Source of the DNA: Bradyrhizobium sp. ISRA464
GTDB lineage: Bacteria; Pseudomonadota; Alphaproteobacteria; Rhizobiales; Xanthobacteraceae
Direction: 5' to 3'
Assembly: GCF_029910095.1 (NCBI RefSeq)
Contig: NZ_CP094526.1
Span: forward strand, 1,426,001 to 1,490,000
DNA: 64,000 nt
Part shown: positions 17,166 through 25,779 of the stretch, in pieces
Position numbering within the stretch: position 1 is the stretch's first letter
Layout: every line of letters starts with the position of its first letter
The notes under the pieces: model-generated
Databases searched by the model: none
What the model was told of the DNA's origin: nothing
Seen by the model: the letters and a program-made list of their open reading frames with translations, nothing else
Translations under genes and position numbers: made by a program

Positions 17166-17333
17166 ATGAATAGAGTGCCAATTACGCCGATGACGCAGGA
17201 CCCCGGCCGCCTCAGCGATTGGGGGTCCCATGCGCAAACCGACGAGCCCTGGAAGGGTAACCCGGAGAAGGAGCAACGCTCCGGAGAGCACAAGCCCGAC
17301 CTGGAAAAATGGCATGAATCGAACACGCACTGA
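17166..17333 (+). CDS. Very small hydrophilic hypothetical protein (55 aa)
   Basis: MNRVPITPMTQDPGRLSDWG begins a strongly hydrophilic protein ending WKGNPEKEQRSGEHKPDLEKWHESNTH. Rich in Asp, Glu, Lys, Pro and His, it should be disordered. GAGGAG lies 7-8 bp before the ATG. Such small hydrophilic stress proteins are common in EcfG regulons, but that is context inference only. Confidence 0.55.
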   Translation: MNRVPITPMTQDPGRLSDWGSHAQTDEPWKGNPEKEQRSGEHKPDLEKWHESNTH

Positions 17334-17350
17334 TCGGCGGGGAATGAAGG

Positions 17351-17578
17351 ATGTCTCCATTTCACTTCAACATCGTAAGTGACGACCGCGTGATCGGCTC
17401 GACAGGCCAACCAGTCGTCGACCGCGATCAGGCCATTGCTGTTGCAAAACGCCTGGCCATCGATCTTGCGGAGGAGCGGAAGGAGTTTCTCGGCCGAGGT
17501 TACTTCGTCTCGGTGACCGACGGCGACGAGCGCGAGATTCACCGCGAAAGCATCGACAGTGCCGAAAAGAGCGGCTGA
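17351..17578 (+). CDS. Small hypothetical protein, DUF6894-like (75 aa)
   Basis: The sequence FHFNIVSDDRVIGSTGQPV, then DRDQAIAVAKRLAIDLAEE, follows the pattern of the short proteins I know as DUF6894 (beta strands followed by one helix), which are abundant in Bradyrhizobium. No function is known. It lies 17 bp after the preceding small gene, and GAAGG precedes the start. Confidence 0.6.
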   Translation: MSPFHFNIVSDDRVIGSTGQPVVDRDQAIAVAKRLAIDLAEERKEFLGRGYFVSVTDGDEREIHRESIDSAEKSG

Positions 17579-17629
17579 CCGGCGTCTGGCGTCGGCTCGC
17601 GACGGAGAAGAGAGGAATCCGGCTATGAT

Positions 17630-17794
17630 CTAGTCGGAGGTGACATCGTCGGCGCGCGAGAACACCAACGTGACGACCAGCGCCGCGATCCCGCCGGTAA
17701 TCAAGATCCAAGGCAGATAGTCCGCCACTGGCGCAAATCCATATGTTCGCGGCCCGCGAGGCTGGGTTGCGCGGAGCACGAGATCGATCTTCAT
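17630..17794 (-). CDS. Small single-pass membrane protein (54 aa)
   Basis: A 54-residue frame reads MKIDLVLRATQPRG, then a membrane helix YLPWILITGGIAALVVTLVF and an acidic tail SRADDVTSD. It starts 9 bp after the stop of the CBS-domain gene on the same strand, so it would share that gene's EcfG promoter. The ribosome-binding site is weak (TCGGG). The clear positive-inside helix supports it being real. Confidence 0.5.
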   Translation of the reverse strand: MKIDLVLRATQPRGPRTYGFAPVADYLPWILITGGIAALVVTLVFSRADDVTSD

Positions 17795-17803
17795 CCCGAA
17801 TGC

Positions 17804-18234
17804 CTACAGCTGCGCGTGCTGGCCGGTCGGTCGCGAGATTTGGCTCAGCGCCATGCCTGCGCCGTTGTTCCCGTGCGCCTGCGCGATGTCGCCGAGGGCA
17901 ATGATACCGACGAGCCGCTTGTCGCGGCTAAGGACGGGCAGGCGGCGTACCTGTATCGCGCCCATATTCTGCGCGATCTGCTCGATGTCCTCGTCCTCGA
18001 AGCAGTACTTCACTTCGGCGGTCATGATGTCGCCGACCCGCGTGTCCGGGCCGCGCCCCATCCCGACGCCGCGTACCGCAATGTCACGATCCGAGATCAT
18101 TCCGATGAGACGGTCGTTGTCAGTAACGGGCAGCAGCCCGACGGCGAGCGCTCCCATGCTTCCGCAGCATCGCGGAGCGTGCTGTCGGGGGTGCACAGCT
18201 GAACGTCTCGTGTCATAGCATCGGAAACCTTCAT
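17804..18234 (-). pseudogene. CBS-domain protein with a one-base frameshift
   Basis: From ATG 18234 the frame gives MKVSDAMTRDVQLCTPDSTLRDAA, a typical CBS start. Near 18160-18166 the match moves to another frame, which continues SMGALAVGLLPVTDNDRLIG, MISDRDIAVRG, VGDIMTAEVKYCFEDEDIEQ and RRLPVLSRDKRLVGIIALGD. The two parts together make a normal pair of CBS domains (about 143 residues), which bind adenosyl nucleotides. One base is missing at the joint, so either the gene is inactivated or the read has an error; an internal ATG (SMGALA) could express a truncated product. A perfect EcfG promoter lies upstream. Confidence 0.75.
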
Positions 18235-18271
18235 GATCGGCCTTTCCGTTGGCTGGCTGCTTCAACCGCCT

Positions 18272-18296
18272 AACGATACGCCCCGAGCTCCGTTCC
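18272..18296 (-). promoter_or_regulatory. EcfG-type promoter of the CBS-domain gene
   Basis: On the minus strand GGAAC (18296-18292), 16 bp, CGTT (18275-18272) match the general-stress consensus exactly, about 38 bp before the CBS start codon at 18234. Confidence 0.7.
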
Positions 18297-18319
18297 TAAG
18301 TTTGTCCGGTTGGTCGCCG

Positions 18320-19024
18320 CTATCTGCCGTTCTGCGTTGTCAGGTCGAAGGACTTGATGACGTAGTGCTGCTCAAGCAAGCACAGGAGGTCGACCGGCGG
18401 ACGAGAATTTTCGGGACGTCGCCAGAATACCTCGAAAGCATAATCCACGTTGGTCGAGTCGCCCCTGCGTCGCCGTTCCTGGAATCGCGCATGGTAGTGC
18501 AGCGGCTCGATCAGCTTCGGTAGCGTCTCGATCACGCTCACGTCGGCTCCACCAATCGTCAGGGCAGCGCGGTGGAGCCGGGGAATTCTGACATCGACCC
18601 ATTTGAGGATCGAGAGCGTGACGACACCAATGGCGGTTCCGACGCAACCGAGGGCGAGTTGCCCACCGCCGAGACAGAGCCCGATGACGGTGATCAGCCA
18701 GAGCGTGGCGGCGGTTGTCACGCCGGTGATGAGATCGCCCTTCTTGAGGATCGTGCCGCCGCCGATGAATCCGACGCCCGTCAGGATACCGAGCGGAAGC
18801 CGCATCAGGTCCAGCTGGATGAAGGAGGTTGAACCCTTTCCGTCGACGGACAGCAGAAGATTGGCCTGAATCATCGACAGGGAGGCGGCGAGTCCGACCA
18901 GGATTGTGGTTCGTAAGCCCGCTGCATGTCCGCGCGCACCACGATCAAAACCGATGATCATGCCGGCCAAAATTGTCAGTGCGAGGCGGATGGCGATGTC
19001 GGACCAGGTCGGCTGAAGCGGCAC
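18320..19024 (-). CDS. MgtC/SapB family membrane protein
   Basis: The 234-residue protein has four or five membrane helices with the MgtC signature: RLALTILAGMIIGFDRGARG, AGLRTTILVGLAASLSMI, LGILTGVGFIGGGTILK and TGVTTAATLWLITVIGLCLG. After about residue 140 a soluble C-terminal domain (ALTIGGADVSVIETLPKLIE) follows. MgtC proteins restrain the F-type ATP synthase or support growth at low magnesium and in acid. No Mg-sensing leader is visible. It stands alone between the CBS gene and DUF72 gene. Confidence 0.88.
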   Translation of the reverse strand: MPLQPTWSDIAIRLALTILAGMIIGFDRGARGHAAGLRTTILVGLAASLSMIQANLLLSVDGKGSTSFIQLDLMRLPLGILTGVGFIGGGTILKKGDLITGVTTAATLWLITVIGLCLGGGQLALGCVGTAIGVVTLSILKWVDVRIPRLHRAALTIGGADVSVIETLPKLIEPLHYHARFQERRRRGDSTNVDYAFEVFWRRPENSRPPVDLLCLLEQHYVIKSFDLTTQNGR

Positions 19025-19205
19025 GTTCCGCCCCGCACCTACGACGCGCCTACGGCTGCATTCCGAACCGCCATGTCGGATGATCGGAGATGGGTGATCG
19101 CGCAGCGGTCATCGATCGTTACCGCGTTCAGCGTTTCCGGCACAGCAGACAGCATCGCATCGGCTCCCTTCCAGTGCAATCAATGCCGCCGTGGAATGTT
19201 CGTTC

Positions 19206-19958
19206 CTATTTTCGAACCCGCCTGCGAGCCTTCGGCTCAAGGAGTTCGCAGAGCTTCCTGGCATCAGCCGGTGCCGCGCTCTTCTGATCGTTGTCGAAAT
19301 AGACATAAACGTCGTGTCCTTGTCGCTTCCAGCCGCGTATTTGCTTCGCCCAATCGGCAAGCTGCGCTGACCGGTAGTGGCCACTATATCGCCCACCCGG
19401 CCCATGGCCGCGGACATAGACAAAATCAGCGGTGCGCTTCCAGGGAGCCGGCGCCTCGTGATGGTCGGAAATGCAGAGGGCAATGTTGCGCGCGGCCAGA
19501 AGTTTCAGGATCCGCGGTTCGTACCAGCTCGGATGGCGGAATTCGAAGGCATAGCGCCGGCGACGCTTCAGAAGCTTGAGAAACGCTGCAAGGCGATCAG
19601 CGTCGATGGTGAAGTTCGGCGGCAGTTGAAACAGGATCGGTCCGGCCTTGTTGCGTAGCAATGAAAGGCGGTCCTCCAACAGTTCGAGGCTATTGACCGA
19701 GGTCTCGGACAGTCGCTTCCAGTGCGTGATGAATTTCGAGGCCTTCCAGGCAAAGACGAACTCCGGATCGGTCGCATCGCGCCAACCCGCGACCGCGTTT
19801 TCCGTAGGAGTGCGATAGAAGACGCCGTTCAGCTCTGTCGTACGGAACTGCCCCGCATAGTAGTTGAGCTGGCGCTTCAGCGGCAATCCCTCAGGGAAGA
19901 ATCGACCGCGCCAGGAGGGATAGTGCCAGCCGGACGTGCCAATCAGAACGTGCGCCAT
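19206..19958 (-). CDS. DUF72 (YecE-like) family protein
   Basis: The 250-residue protein is a TIM-barrel DUF72 member: VLIGTSGWHYPSWRGRFFPE, LNGVFYRTPTENAV, FVFAWKASKFITHWKRL, ILFQLPPNFTID, AFEFRHPSWYE and DVYVYFDNDQKSAAPADA. The biochemical role is unknown. The gene lies 32 bp downstream of the DUF763 gene on the same strand, so they are probably co-transcribed. Confidence 0.9.
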   Translation of the reverse strand: MAHVLIGTSGWHYPSWRGRFFPEGLPLKRQLNYYAGQFRTTELNGVFYRTPTENAVAGWRDATDPEFVFAWKASKFITHWKRLSETSVNSLELLEDRLSLLRNKAGPILFQLPPNFTIDADRLAAFLKLLKRRRRYAFEFRHPSWYEPRILKLLAARNIALCISDHHEAPAPWKRTADFVYVRGHGPGGRYSGHYRSAQLADWAKQIRGWKRQGHDVYVYFDNDQKSAAPADARKLCELLEPKARRRVRK

Positions 19959-19990
19959 ACACTCAACCGGGCTCGTGGATCAGGCATCCT

Positions 19991-21238
19991 CTACGACTTG
20001 GCGGTCCGGTCGCGCCGGGCAAGGTCAGCCTCCCAACCGAACACGGAGCGGCCATCGAGGGCTGGGGAGCGGGCGCGCTCGGTCGCCACAAAAGCATCGA
20101 ATGACGGCCCGTTCGCCGTCCGCTCTAGCCGGCGCGCCTGATCATCAAGCCGCTTCAGCGCCTGCATCTGCTCGTCGCGGCCGAGCTTCGCCTGCTGCAC
20201 AGCCGATTTCAGCACCCGAATGGTCTCGTCGTAGACCTTGACGGGCACGGGAAAAGGATGACGGTCCTTGCCGCCGTGGGCGAGCGAGAAACGTGCGGGG
20301 TCGTGAAAGCGGTAGGGCGTGCCATGGACGACTTCGGCCACCATGGCCAAGGATTGCACGGTGCGGGCACCGATGCCGGGCACAAGCAGCAGTTCGGGGA
20401 AGTCCAACGGCCCGCGATCCGCGGCGGCGGCCAGCGTACCGTGCAGGCGTCGGATGAAAACATCGCTTGAACGGACATCATGATGGGCTGGCATGATCAG
20501 GTGCAGCAGGTCCGCTTGTGGTGCGGCCCTGTCCGTCAGTTCGGCATATTCGCGCGCGATGCCATCTGGCCCAAGCGCAGCGAGGAGGTCGAGCTGCGCC
20601 TGGCGGGAGGCTTCCGCACGGTGATCGGTGAGGTTGACGATCTCGCCCTGCGAGGGACCATCGATCGCACTGTGTGGTTCATCGACAAAGCTGCGTAGCC
20701 CCGCGGAATGCCAATGATAGCGGCGTGCCTGTCGCTTGCGGTCGTTCATGCCTTGCTGGACCACGGTCCATTTACCGTCTTCGGTGACGAAGAAGCCGTG
20801 CAGGTAAAGCTCGAACCCGTCCTGGACCGCAGCGCTGTCGACCTTGGCCACCAGGCGGCTGGCGCGGGTCAGGGCAAGGCCGTCGAAGCCGATACGTTCG
20901 CCAAGCGCCGATAGCTCTTCCAGGGTGCGCCGCGAATGCTTGCCGCGCCCGCCGCACACATAGATGCCGAGTTCGTCCTGCACCGGCGCCAGCCCGCGCT
21001 TGAGCGCGCCGATGACGCTGGTGGTGATGCCGGACGAGTGCCAGTCCATACCCATGACGGCGCCGAATGATTGGAACCAGAACGGATGCGAGAGTCGTTG
21101 CAGGAATGCATCCCGGCCGTAGTGACGCACGATGGCTTGCGCGATGATCATGCCCAGCGTCGCCATGCGTTCGGCGAGCCAAAGCGGCACACGTCCGCCA
21201 TGGAGCGGAAGGTCGGCACTGCCAGTTCGTCGGGCCAT
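19991..21238 (-). CDS. DUF763 family protein with helix-hairpin-helix motif
   Basis: The 415-residue protein follows the DUF763 pattern: RTGSADLPLHGGRVPLWLAE, GMDWHSSGITTSVIGALKRG, YVCGGRGKHSRRTLEELSAL and QQGMNDRKRQARRYHWHS. A helix-hairpin-helix (ELLLVPGIGARTVQSLAMVA, about residue 290) suggests non-specific DNA contact, and the C-terminus is coiled-coil-like and basic. The family is uncharacterised as far as I know; with LigD and a uracil-DNA glycosylase close by, a role in DNA metabolism is a reasonable guess. It is followed by the DUF72 gene. Confidence 0.88.
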   Translation of the reverse strand: MARRTGSADLPLHGGRVPLWLAERMATLGMIIAQAIVRHYGRDAFLQRLSHPFWFQSFGAVMGMDWHSSGITTSVIGALKRGLAPVQDELGIYVCGGRGKHSRRTLEELSALGERIGFDGLALTRASRLVAKVDSAAVQDGFELYLHGFFVTEDGKWTVVQQGMNDRKRQARRYHWHSAGLRSFVDEPHSAIDGPSQGEIVNLTDHRAEASRQAQLDLLAALGPDGIAREYAELTDRAAPQADLLHLIMPAHHDVRSSDVFIRRLHGTLAAAADRGPLDFPELLLVPGIGARTVQSLAMVAEVVHGTPYRFHDPARFSLAHGGKDRHPFPVPVKVYDETIRVLKSAVQQAKLGRDEQMQALKRLDDQARRLERTANGPSFDAFVATERARSPALDGRSVFGWEADLARRDRTAKS

Positions 21239-21715
21239 TGCGTTCCTGATCCTGAATCGATGTGAATTTTAACAACAAATGAGAAAGCGCGCATACCGGC
21301 AAACGCGGGTCTGTCACCGGAGAGCCGGATACGTGCCGGACGGTCAAATCGCTGAGACAGATGCACGGCGTCCGGTGCATAGCTGCCGCTTTCAGCCGTG
21401 AAATAAACTCCCACTGTGACGTCCTACCGATCCAGGCAGCCTGATTATCTTTGCAAGGGAGAATGCCGTAAAGCAAAGCTTCCGTGGTCTGGTTCCCTAA
21501 GCGATTCTATGGGCCATCGGCGTTTCCCGCGGTCACTGGCGCGTTGGTGAAGAGGAGAGTGCCATTCGTTCTCAAATGATTGGACCCCCGGTCGCGTTCG
21601 AGACGCCGAAGCACAAGCCTTGCTCGAGGAGTTCCTGTCGTCTGGTGAATACGGTGCATCGCTTTACGCTGCCGAAGCGGACTCGCAGCCGTGATCACAA
21701 CACCCTAACCGGGAA
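21239..21715. other. Intergenic stretch with a short C-terminal gene remnant
   Basis: No complete gene. A frame ending at 21694 (plus strand; RDAEAQALLEEFLSSGEYGAS) resembles the last 40 residues of a protein whose upstream part has a stop, so it is debris. The region presumably holds the promoter of the DUF763 gene. Confidence 0.35.
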
Positions 21716-23494
21716 TCACTCCGCGGCCCGATCGAGGTTCGAGCTGAATTCCTCGAATTCGCTGACCTGCCGAGGCGGCCCCATGAGGACCGGCTGGAAC
21801 AGCACCGCGGCGGCCATGGTACACAGCAGTGCCAGTGCCATCAGTTTTCCCATGCTGGACATGCCGGGGTAATTCGATGCCCACATACTTCCGAATGCAA
21901 TGGCGTTTGTCATGGCGCTGAATACAACGGCGCGCGTCAATGCGGACTGCAGCAGGCCGGTTTTTCCGCCTCGCCACGCCATGATGTAGTAGATCTTGAA
22001 TGCGACACCGACTCCGAGCAGCAAGGGAAGCGCGATGATGTTGGCGAAGTTCAGAGCCAGCCCGTCAAGGACGCAGATCTCGAGAGTGACGGCTCCCGCG
22101 AGTAGCAAAGGAACGAGGGTCAGCAAGACGTCTCCGAGCCGCCTCAGAGTGATAAAGAGCAGGACCGAAATCGCCACCAGAGCAAAGGCGCCCGCCTGAA
22201 TGAAGGCGGTCGTAATGGTTCTTCCGCCCTCGTAGTAGGTGATCGCCGCTCCGGTGGCCGTGGGGTCTGCCTTGAGAACGGCTGTGGCAAATTTCTGCAG
22301 AACGTCGGCGTCGTTTGGATCGCCCTTGGGGAGCGCCTCAACGCGCGCCCTGCCATCGGGAAGCACCCAGTCGCCGAGCAGGTCGGGCGGTAACGTCTTG
22401 ATGCTGATCGGCTTGGGTGACATACCCTGACGCAACTGTTCGAGGTCAAAGCGCAACGGTGAAATTACGGCAGCTTCGGCCCTCTGGCGCGTGCCCGCGT
22501 CTGCTTGGGCGAGGCGCGTCAGCAGGGCGGATACGTTCCGCGCGTCATCGGCGGCGGAGCCCTGTTGGTCTCCAGCAGCTACCGACAAGGCTGTTGCTGC
22601 GTCCGTTATCGAAGCTACGGTCTGCTCATCGGTTGGTGCGGTGCGATGCCTGGGCTCGAGCGCCGTTCGAAGCCTGCCGGACGCTGACTTCAGTTCAGCG
22701 ATCTTGGCATCCTGATCGCCGGGAACATAGTTGTTCACCGTGATGGTGCGGGACACTTCAGGGAGCCCATCGAGGCGCTTCGCTGTTGCCGCGGCCTGCT
22801 CGATCGACGGTGTCAATATCTCGGCATCGCTGCCGCTGGTCTCCGGGTCCTTTTGCAATTGACGGTAGGTGATCACGGCAGGCGAGCTCGGGCTCTGCAG
22901 GTCGACGGGGTTGAAGTCGAACGGCAGACGCACGAGCAACGGAGAAGCAGCGAGGACCAGCCCGATGGTTGCGACCACGACGGCGATGCGGTGGCGCTGG
23001 AGAAAGTCATCCAGCGGTCCAAGAAACTTGAAACCGATCGGCGCCGCTTCGCCCGGCGGATTGAGCAGTGCCAGCACCGCCGGCACCAGCGTGATGCTGC
23101 AGGCAAACGCAATCAGCATGCCACAACCGGCGATTAGCCCGAGTTCCGAAAGACCGCGATAGCTCGTGGGCAAGAATGCAAAGAAGCCAACAGCCGTGGC
23201 CGAGGCAGCGAGGGCGAGGGGGGTGCCGGCTTTCTTCGCCGCGCTTTCCAGCGCCGGGAGCAGATTGCCATGGTCGCGACGTTCGGCGCGGTATCGCACG
23301 CTGAATTGAATGCCGAAGTCGACGCCAAGGCCTACGAATAGCACGAAGAAGGCGATCGAAATCAGGTTGAACGAACCGACCATGGCGAGGCCTAGCGCCG
23401 CAGTTGTCGCAAGCCCGACCAACAGGCTGAAGAAGACCGCGGCGATGATTTTCCACGACCGCAGCGCCAGCCACAGGGCGATCAGGACACCTAG
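21716..23494 (-). pseudogene. HpnN-like RND transporter, N-terminal part lost next to an IS element
   Basis: About 590 residues match the central and C-terminal parts of the hopanoid-associated RND/MMPL exporter HpnN: LIALWLALRSWKIIAAVFFS, FVLFVGLGVDFGIQFSVRYR, the periplasmic loop LQKDPETSGSDAEILTPSIE, a second membrane bundle LRRLGDVLLTLVPLLLAGAV, and LLGVGVAFKIYYIMAWRGGK. Full-length HpnN is about 870 residues, so about 290 N-terminal residues are missing. The frame is open from 23635, but its first residues come from the IS element (23495 onward). Without its first membrane segment the protein is unlikely to work. No other hpn genes are nearby. Confidence 0.8.
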
Positions 23495-24934
23495 GAGCCT
23501 GTCTGAGTAGTGACTGGTCAAGAGGGTGCGAGTCTGATTCCTTACATAGCGATGAGCAAGGAATTTCGCCCCTGGAAGATCGATGAGGCCCAGCTTCTGC
23601 CGCCGCGCGTGCAGGATTATGTGCCGCAAGATCACGTTTCGCGGTTGATCGTGTCGCTGGTCAGGGAAAGCCTTGATCTATCGGCGCTCCTCGGCAGCTA
23701 CCGGAGTGGGCTGGGTCAGCCGCCGTTTGATCCGCGGATGATGACGGCGCTGCTTCTGCACGGCTATGCGAGCGGCATCTACTCGTCGCGGCGGATCGCC
23801 AAGGCGACGGTGGAGCGGGCGGATTTCATGATGATCGTGGCCGGCGACCCGCCGGACTTCCGCACGATCTCGGAGTTCCGGCGGCGGCACCTTAAGGCGC
23901 TGGCCGACCTGTTTGTGCAGGTGCTGAAGCTCGCCGAGAAGGCCGGGTTGGTGAAGCTCGGGCACGTTGCGCTCGACGGCACCAAGATCAAGGCGAACGC
24001 GTCCAAGCACAAGGCGATGAGCTACGATCGCATGAAGAAGCGGGAAGCGGAGCTTGAAGCGGAGGTCGATCGCTGGCTCAAGGCCGCCGAGGCCGCCGAT
24101 GCGGAGGAGGACCAGCGCTACGGCGACCAGCGCGGCGACGAAATGCCCGATTGGGTGGCCGACAAGCAGAAGCGGCTTGAGAAGATACGCGAGGCCAAGG
24201 CCGCGCTGGAGGCCGAAGCCAAGGCTGCAGCCGAGGCGGAGAGCAAGGCGCGGGCCGAGGCCGAGGAGCGTCGCGTCGCCGAAGGCCGCAAGAAGAGCGG
24301 CAAGACGCCGACGAAAACCGAGCCCGACGGCAAGGCGCAACGCAATTTCACCGACCCGGAGAGCCGCATCCTGAAGACCAAGGACGGTTACATCCAGGGC
24401 TACAACGCCCAGGCCGCGGTCGATGGTGCCCATCAGATCATCGTGGCGCAGACGCTGACCGGTTCCTCCAGCGATCAGGCGCAACTGGCGCCGTTGCTCG
24501 ACGGGATCAGGGCCAATTTGGGGACCAATCCCGACGAAGTGTCGGCCGACGCCGGCTACTGCTCCGCCGCCAATCTTCGCACGATCAAGCGGCGGCGCAT
24601 CGAGGGCTACATCGCCACCGGGAGGCAGAAGCACGGCACCCCGTCCGCCACTGCGAAAACGGCTTCAAGAGCCGGATCGCTGATCGCCAGGATGAGCACC
24701 AAGCTCAAGCGCGCCGGCTACCGAAGTCGCTACCGCTTGCGTAAGCAGATCGTCGAACCCGTCTTCGGACAGATCAAACAGGCAAGAGGGTTCAGGCAAT
24801 TCCTGCTGCGCGGCATCGACAAAGTGAAGGCCGAATGGGCCCTGATCTGCACCGCTCACAACCTCGTCAAGCTGGCGAGGGTCGCATGAGCCGCTATCAT
24901 TAGCCCGCCTTCCCGGAGCTAACTGGACAGGCTC
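23495..24934 (+). mobile_element. IS1182-family insertion sequence with CTAG flanks
   Basis: The 1440-bp element begins GAGCCTGTC and ends GACAGGCTC (9-bp perfect terminal inverted repeat, with partial similarity further in). CTAG stands immediately outside both ends (23491-23494 and 24935-24938), as expected for a 4-bp target duplication. It carries one full-length transposase gene. The left flank is a truncated RND gene and the right flank is the last codon and stop of a TauE/SafE gene. Confidence 0.85.
23552..24889 (+). CDS. IS1182-family transposase
   Basis: The 445-residue DDE transposase has the family N-terminal domain (FRPWKIDEAQLLPPRVQDYV, FDPRMMTALLLHGYASGIYS, DFRTISEFRRRHLKALADLF), the first catalytic Asp in HVALDGTKIKANASKHK, a long Ala/Glu-rich coiled-coil insertion, the second Asp in VSADAGYCSAANL, and the Glu in EPVFGQIKQARGFRQF. 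All DDE residues are present, so the element may be active. Start 23552 (MSKEFRPW) is the family N-terminus. Confidence 0.93.
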   Translation: MSKEFRPWKIDEAQLLPPRVQDYVPQDHVSRLIVSLVRESLDLSALLGSYRSGLGQPPFDPRMMTALLLHGYASGIYSSRRIAKATVERADFMMIVAGDPPDFRTISEFRRRHLKALADLFVQVLKLAEKAGLVKLGHVALDGTKIKANASKHKAMSYDRMKKREAELEAEVDRWLKAAEAADAEEDQRYGDQRGDEMPDWVADKQKRLEKIREAKAALEAEAKAAAEAESKARAEAEERRVAEGRKKSGKTPTKTEPDGKAQRNFTDPESRILKTKDGYIQGYNAQAAVDGAHQIIVAQTLTGSSSDQAQLAPLLDGIRANLGTNPDEVSADAGYCSAANLRTIKRRRIEGYIATGRQKHGTPSATAKTASRAGSLIARMSTKLKRAGYRSRYRLRKQIVEPVFGQIKQARGFRQFLLRGIDKVKAEWALICTAHNLVKLARVA

Positions 24935-25687
24935 CTAGCCGTGCAGCTTCAGCAGCGCGCTCCCTGCGAGGTAAATGCCGAGCAGGATCATCGAGATCAG
25001 GAACCAACGGCGGAACACCTCCGGCTCCATGCGGGAGCGGACGGTCTGGCCGATGAACATGCCGACAAAGGACGCAGCCATTGCAACGGCGCCGGGCAGC
25101 GCAGTGGCCGCCGTCAGCAGGCCCGAGGCGGTGAGGTTGAAGGCCAATGCGACGGTTGCGGTGGTGAAGAAGACGCCGAGCGCCTGCACCAGCTCGTCTC
25201 TCTCCATCCCGATCGCCTGCATGAACGGCATCGAGGGGATGACCTGGACGCCGGTCGCGGCCGAGATCAGCCCGGTCACGACACCGACAATGCCGCCGAT
25301 CCATCTCTCGTCACGCCGCGCGACCTTGAAGCTGAACTTGCTCAGGCCGACGATCGCGTAGATCACCAGCAACAGTCCGAGCACGACGGTACCGTAGGCC
25401 GCATAGGGCCCGGTGAGGAGCCCGGCATTGAGCCAGATGCCGACCACAGTGCCGACCATCAGCGGCCACAGCCGCTTGAGGATGTCGCGCAGATAGGGGC
25501 CGACGAAGGTCTGCCAGATATTGGTGATGATCGCCGGCACGATCACGATCGCGATCGCCTGGCCCGGCGGCATCGTCACCGCGAGCAGCCCCATAGAGAC
25601 CGTCGGCAGGCCGAGGCCGAGCGTGCCCTTGACGAAGCCGGCAAGCAGGAAGGCGAAGGCGATGAAGATCAGGAGATGGTCGATCAT
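24935..25687 (-). CDS. Sulfite exporter TauE/SafE (TSUP) family permease
   Basis: The 250-residue protein has about eight membrane helices in two repeats: LIFIAFAFLLAGFVKGTLGL with the family GxxxGTxGxG start, VSMGLLAVTMPPGQAIAIVI, then GGIVGVVTGLISAATGVQVI in the second half. TSUP proteins export sulfite, sulfoacetate or other small organic anions. The stop codon TAG is contributed by the CTAG that borders the IS, so the natural end may have differed. It is divergent from a LysR-type regulator. Confidence 0.85.
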   Translation of the reverse strand: MIDHLLIFIAFAFLLAGFVKGTLGLGLPTVSMGLLAVTMPPGQAIAIVIVPAIITNIWQTFVGPYLRDILKRLWPLMVGTVVGIWLNAGLLTGPYAAYGTVVLGLLLVIYAIVGLSKFSFKVARRDERWIGGIVGVVTGLISAATGVQVIPSMPFMQAIGMERDELVQALGVFFTTATVALAFNLTASGLLTAATALPGAVAMAASFVGMFIGQTVRSRMEPEVFRRWFLISMILLGIYLAGSALLKLHG

Positions 25688-25742
25688 CGCGGCACATTGA
25701 CCGATGGGTCCGATCGGCACAATCTGGAGGTTACGGAGTTAG

Positions 25743-25761
25743 CCTTCGGATGGTCCGAAGG
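25743..25761. promoter_or_regulatory. Perfect palindrome between TauE/SafE and LysR genes
   Basis: CCTTCGGA, 3 bp, TCCGAAGG: 8-bp arms centred 28 bp before the LysR start and within the shared promoter region. A candidate binding site for the divergent regulator. Confidence 0.5.
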
Positions 25762-25779
25762 GCTGGGGCGGGAAACGTC

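Noticed and set aside
23678..24634. 318-codon minus-strand frame inside the IS element
   Set aside because: Antisense to the DDE transposase; Leu/Arg-rich without family match.
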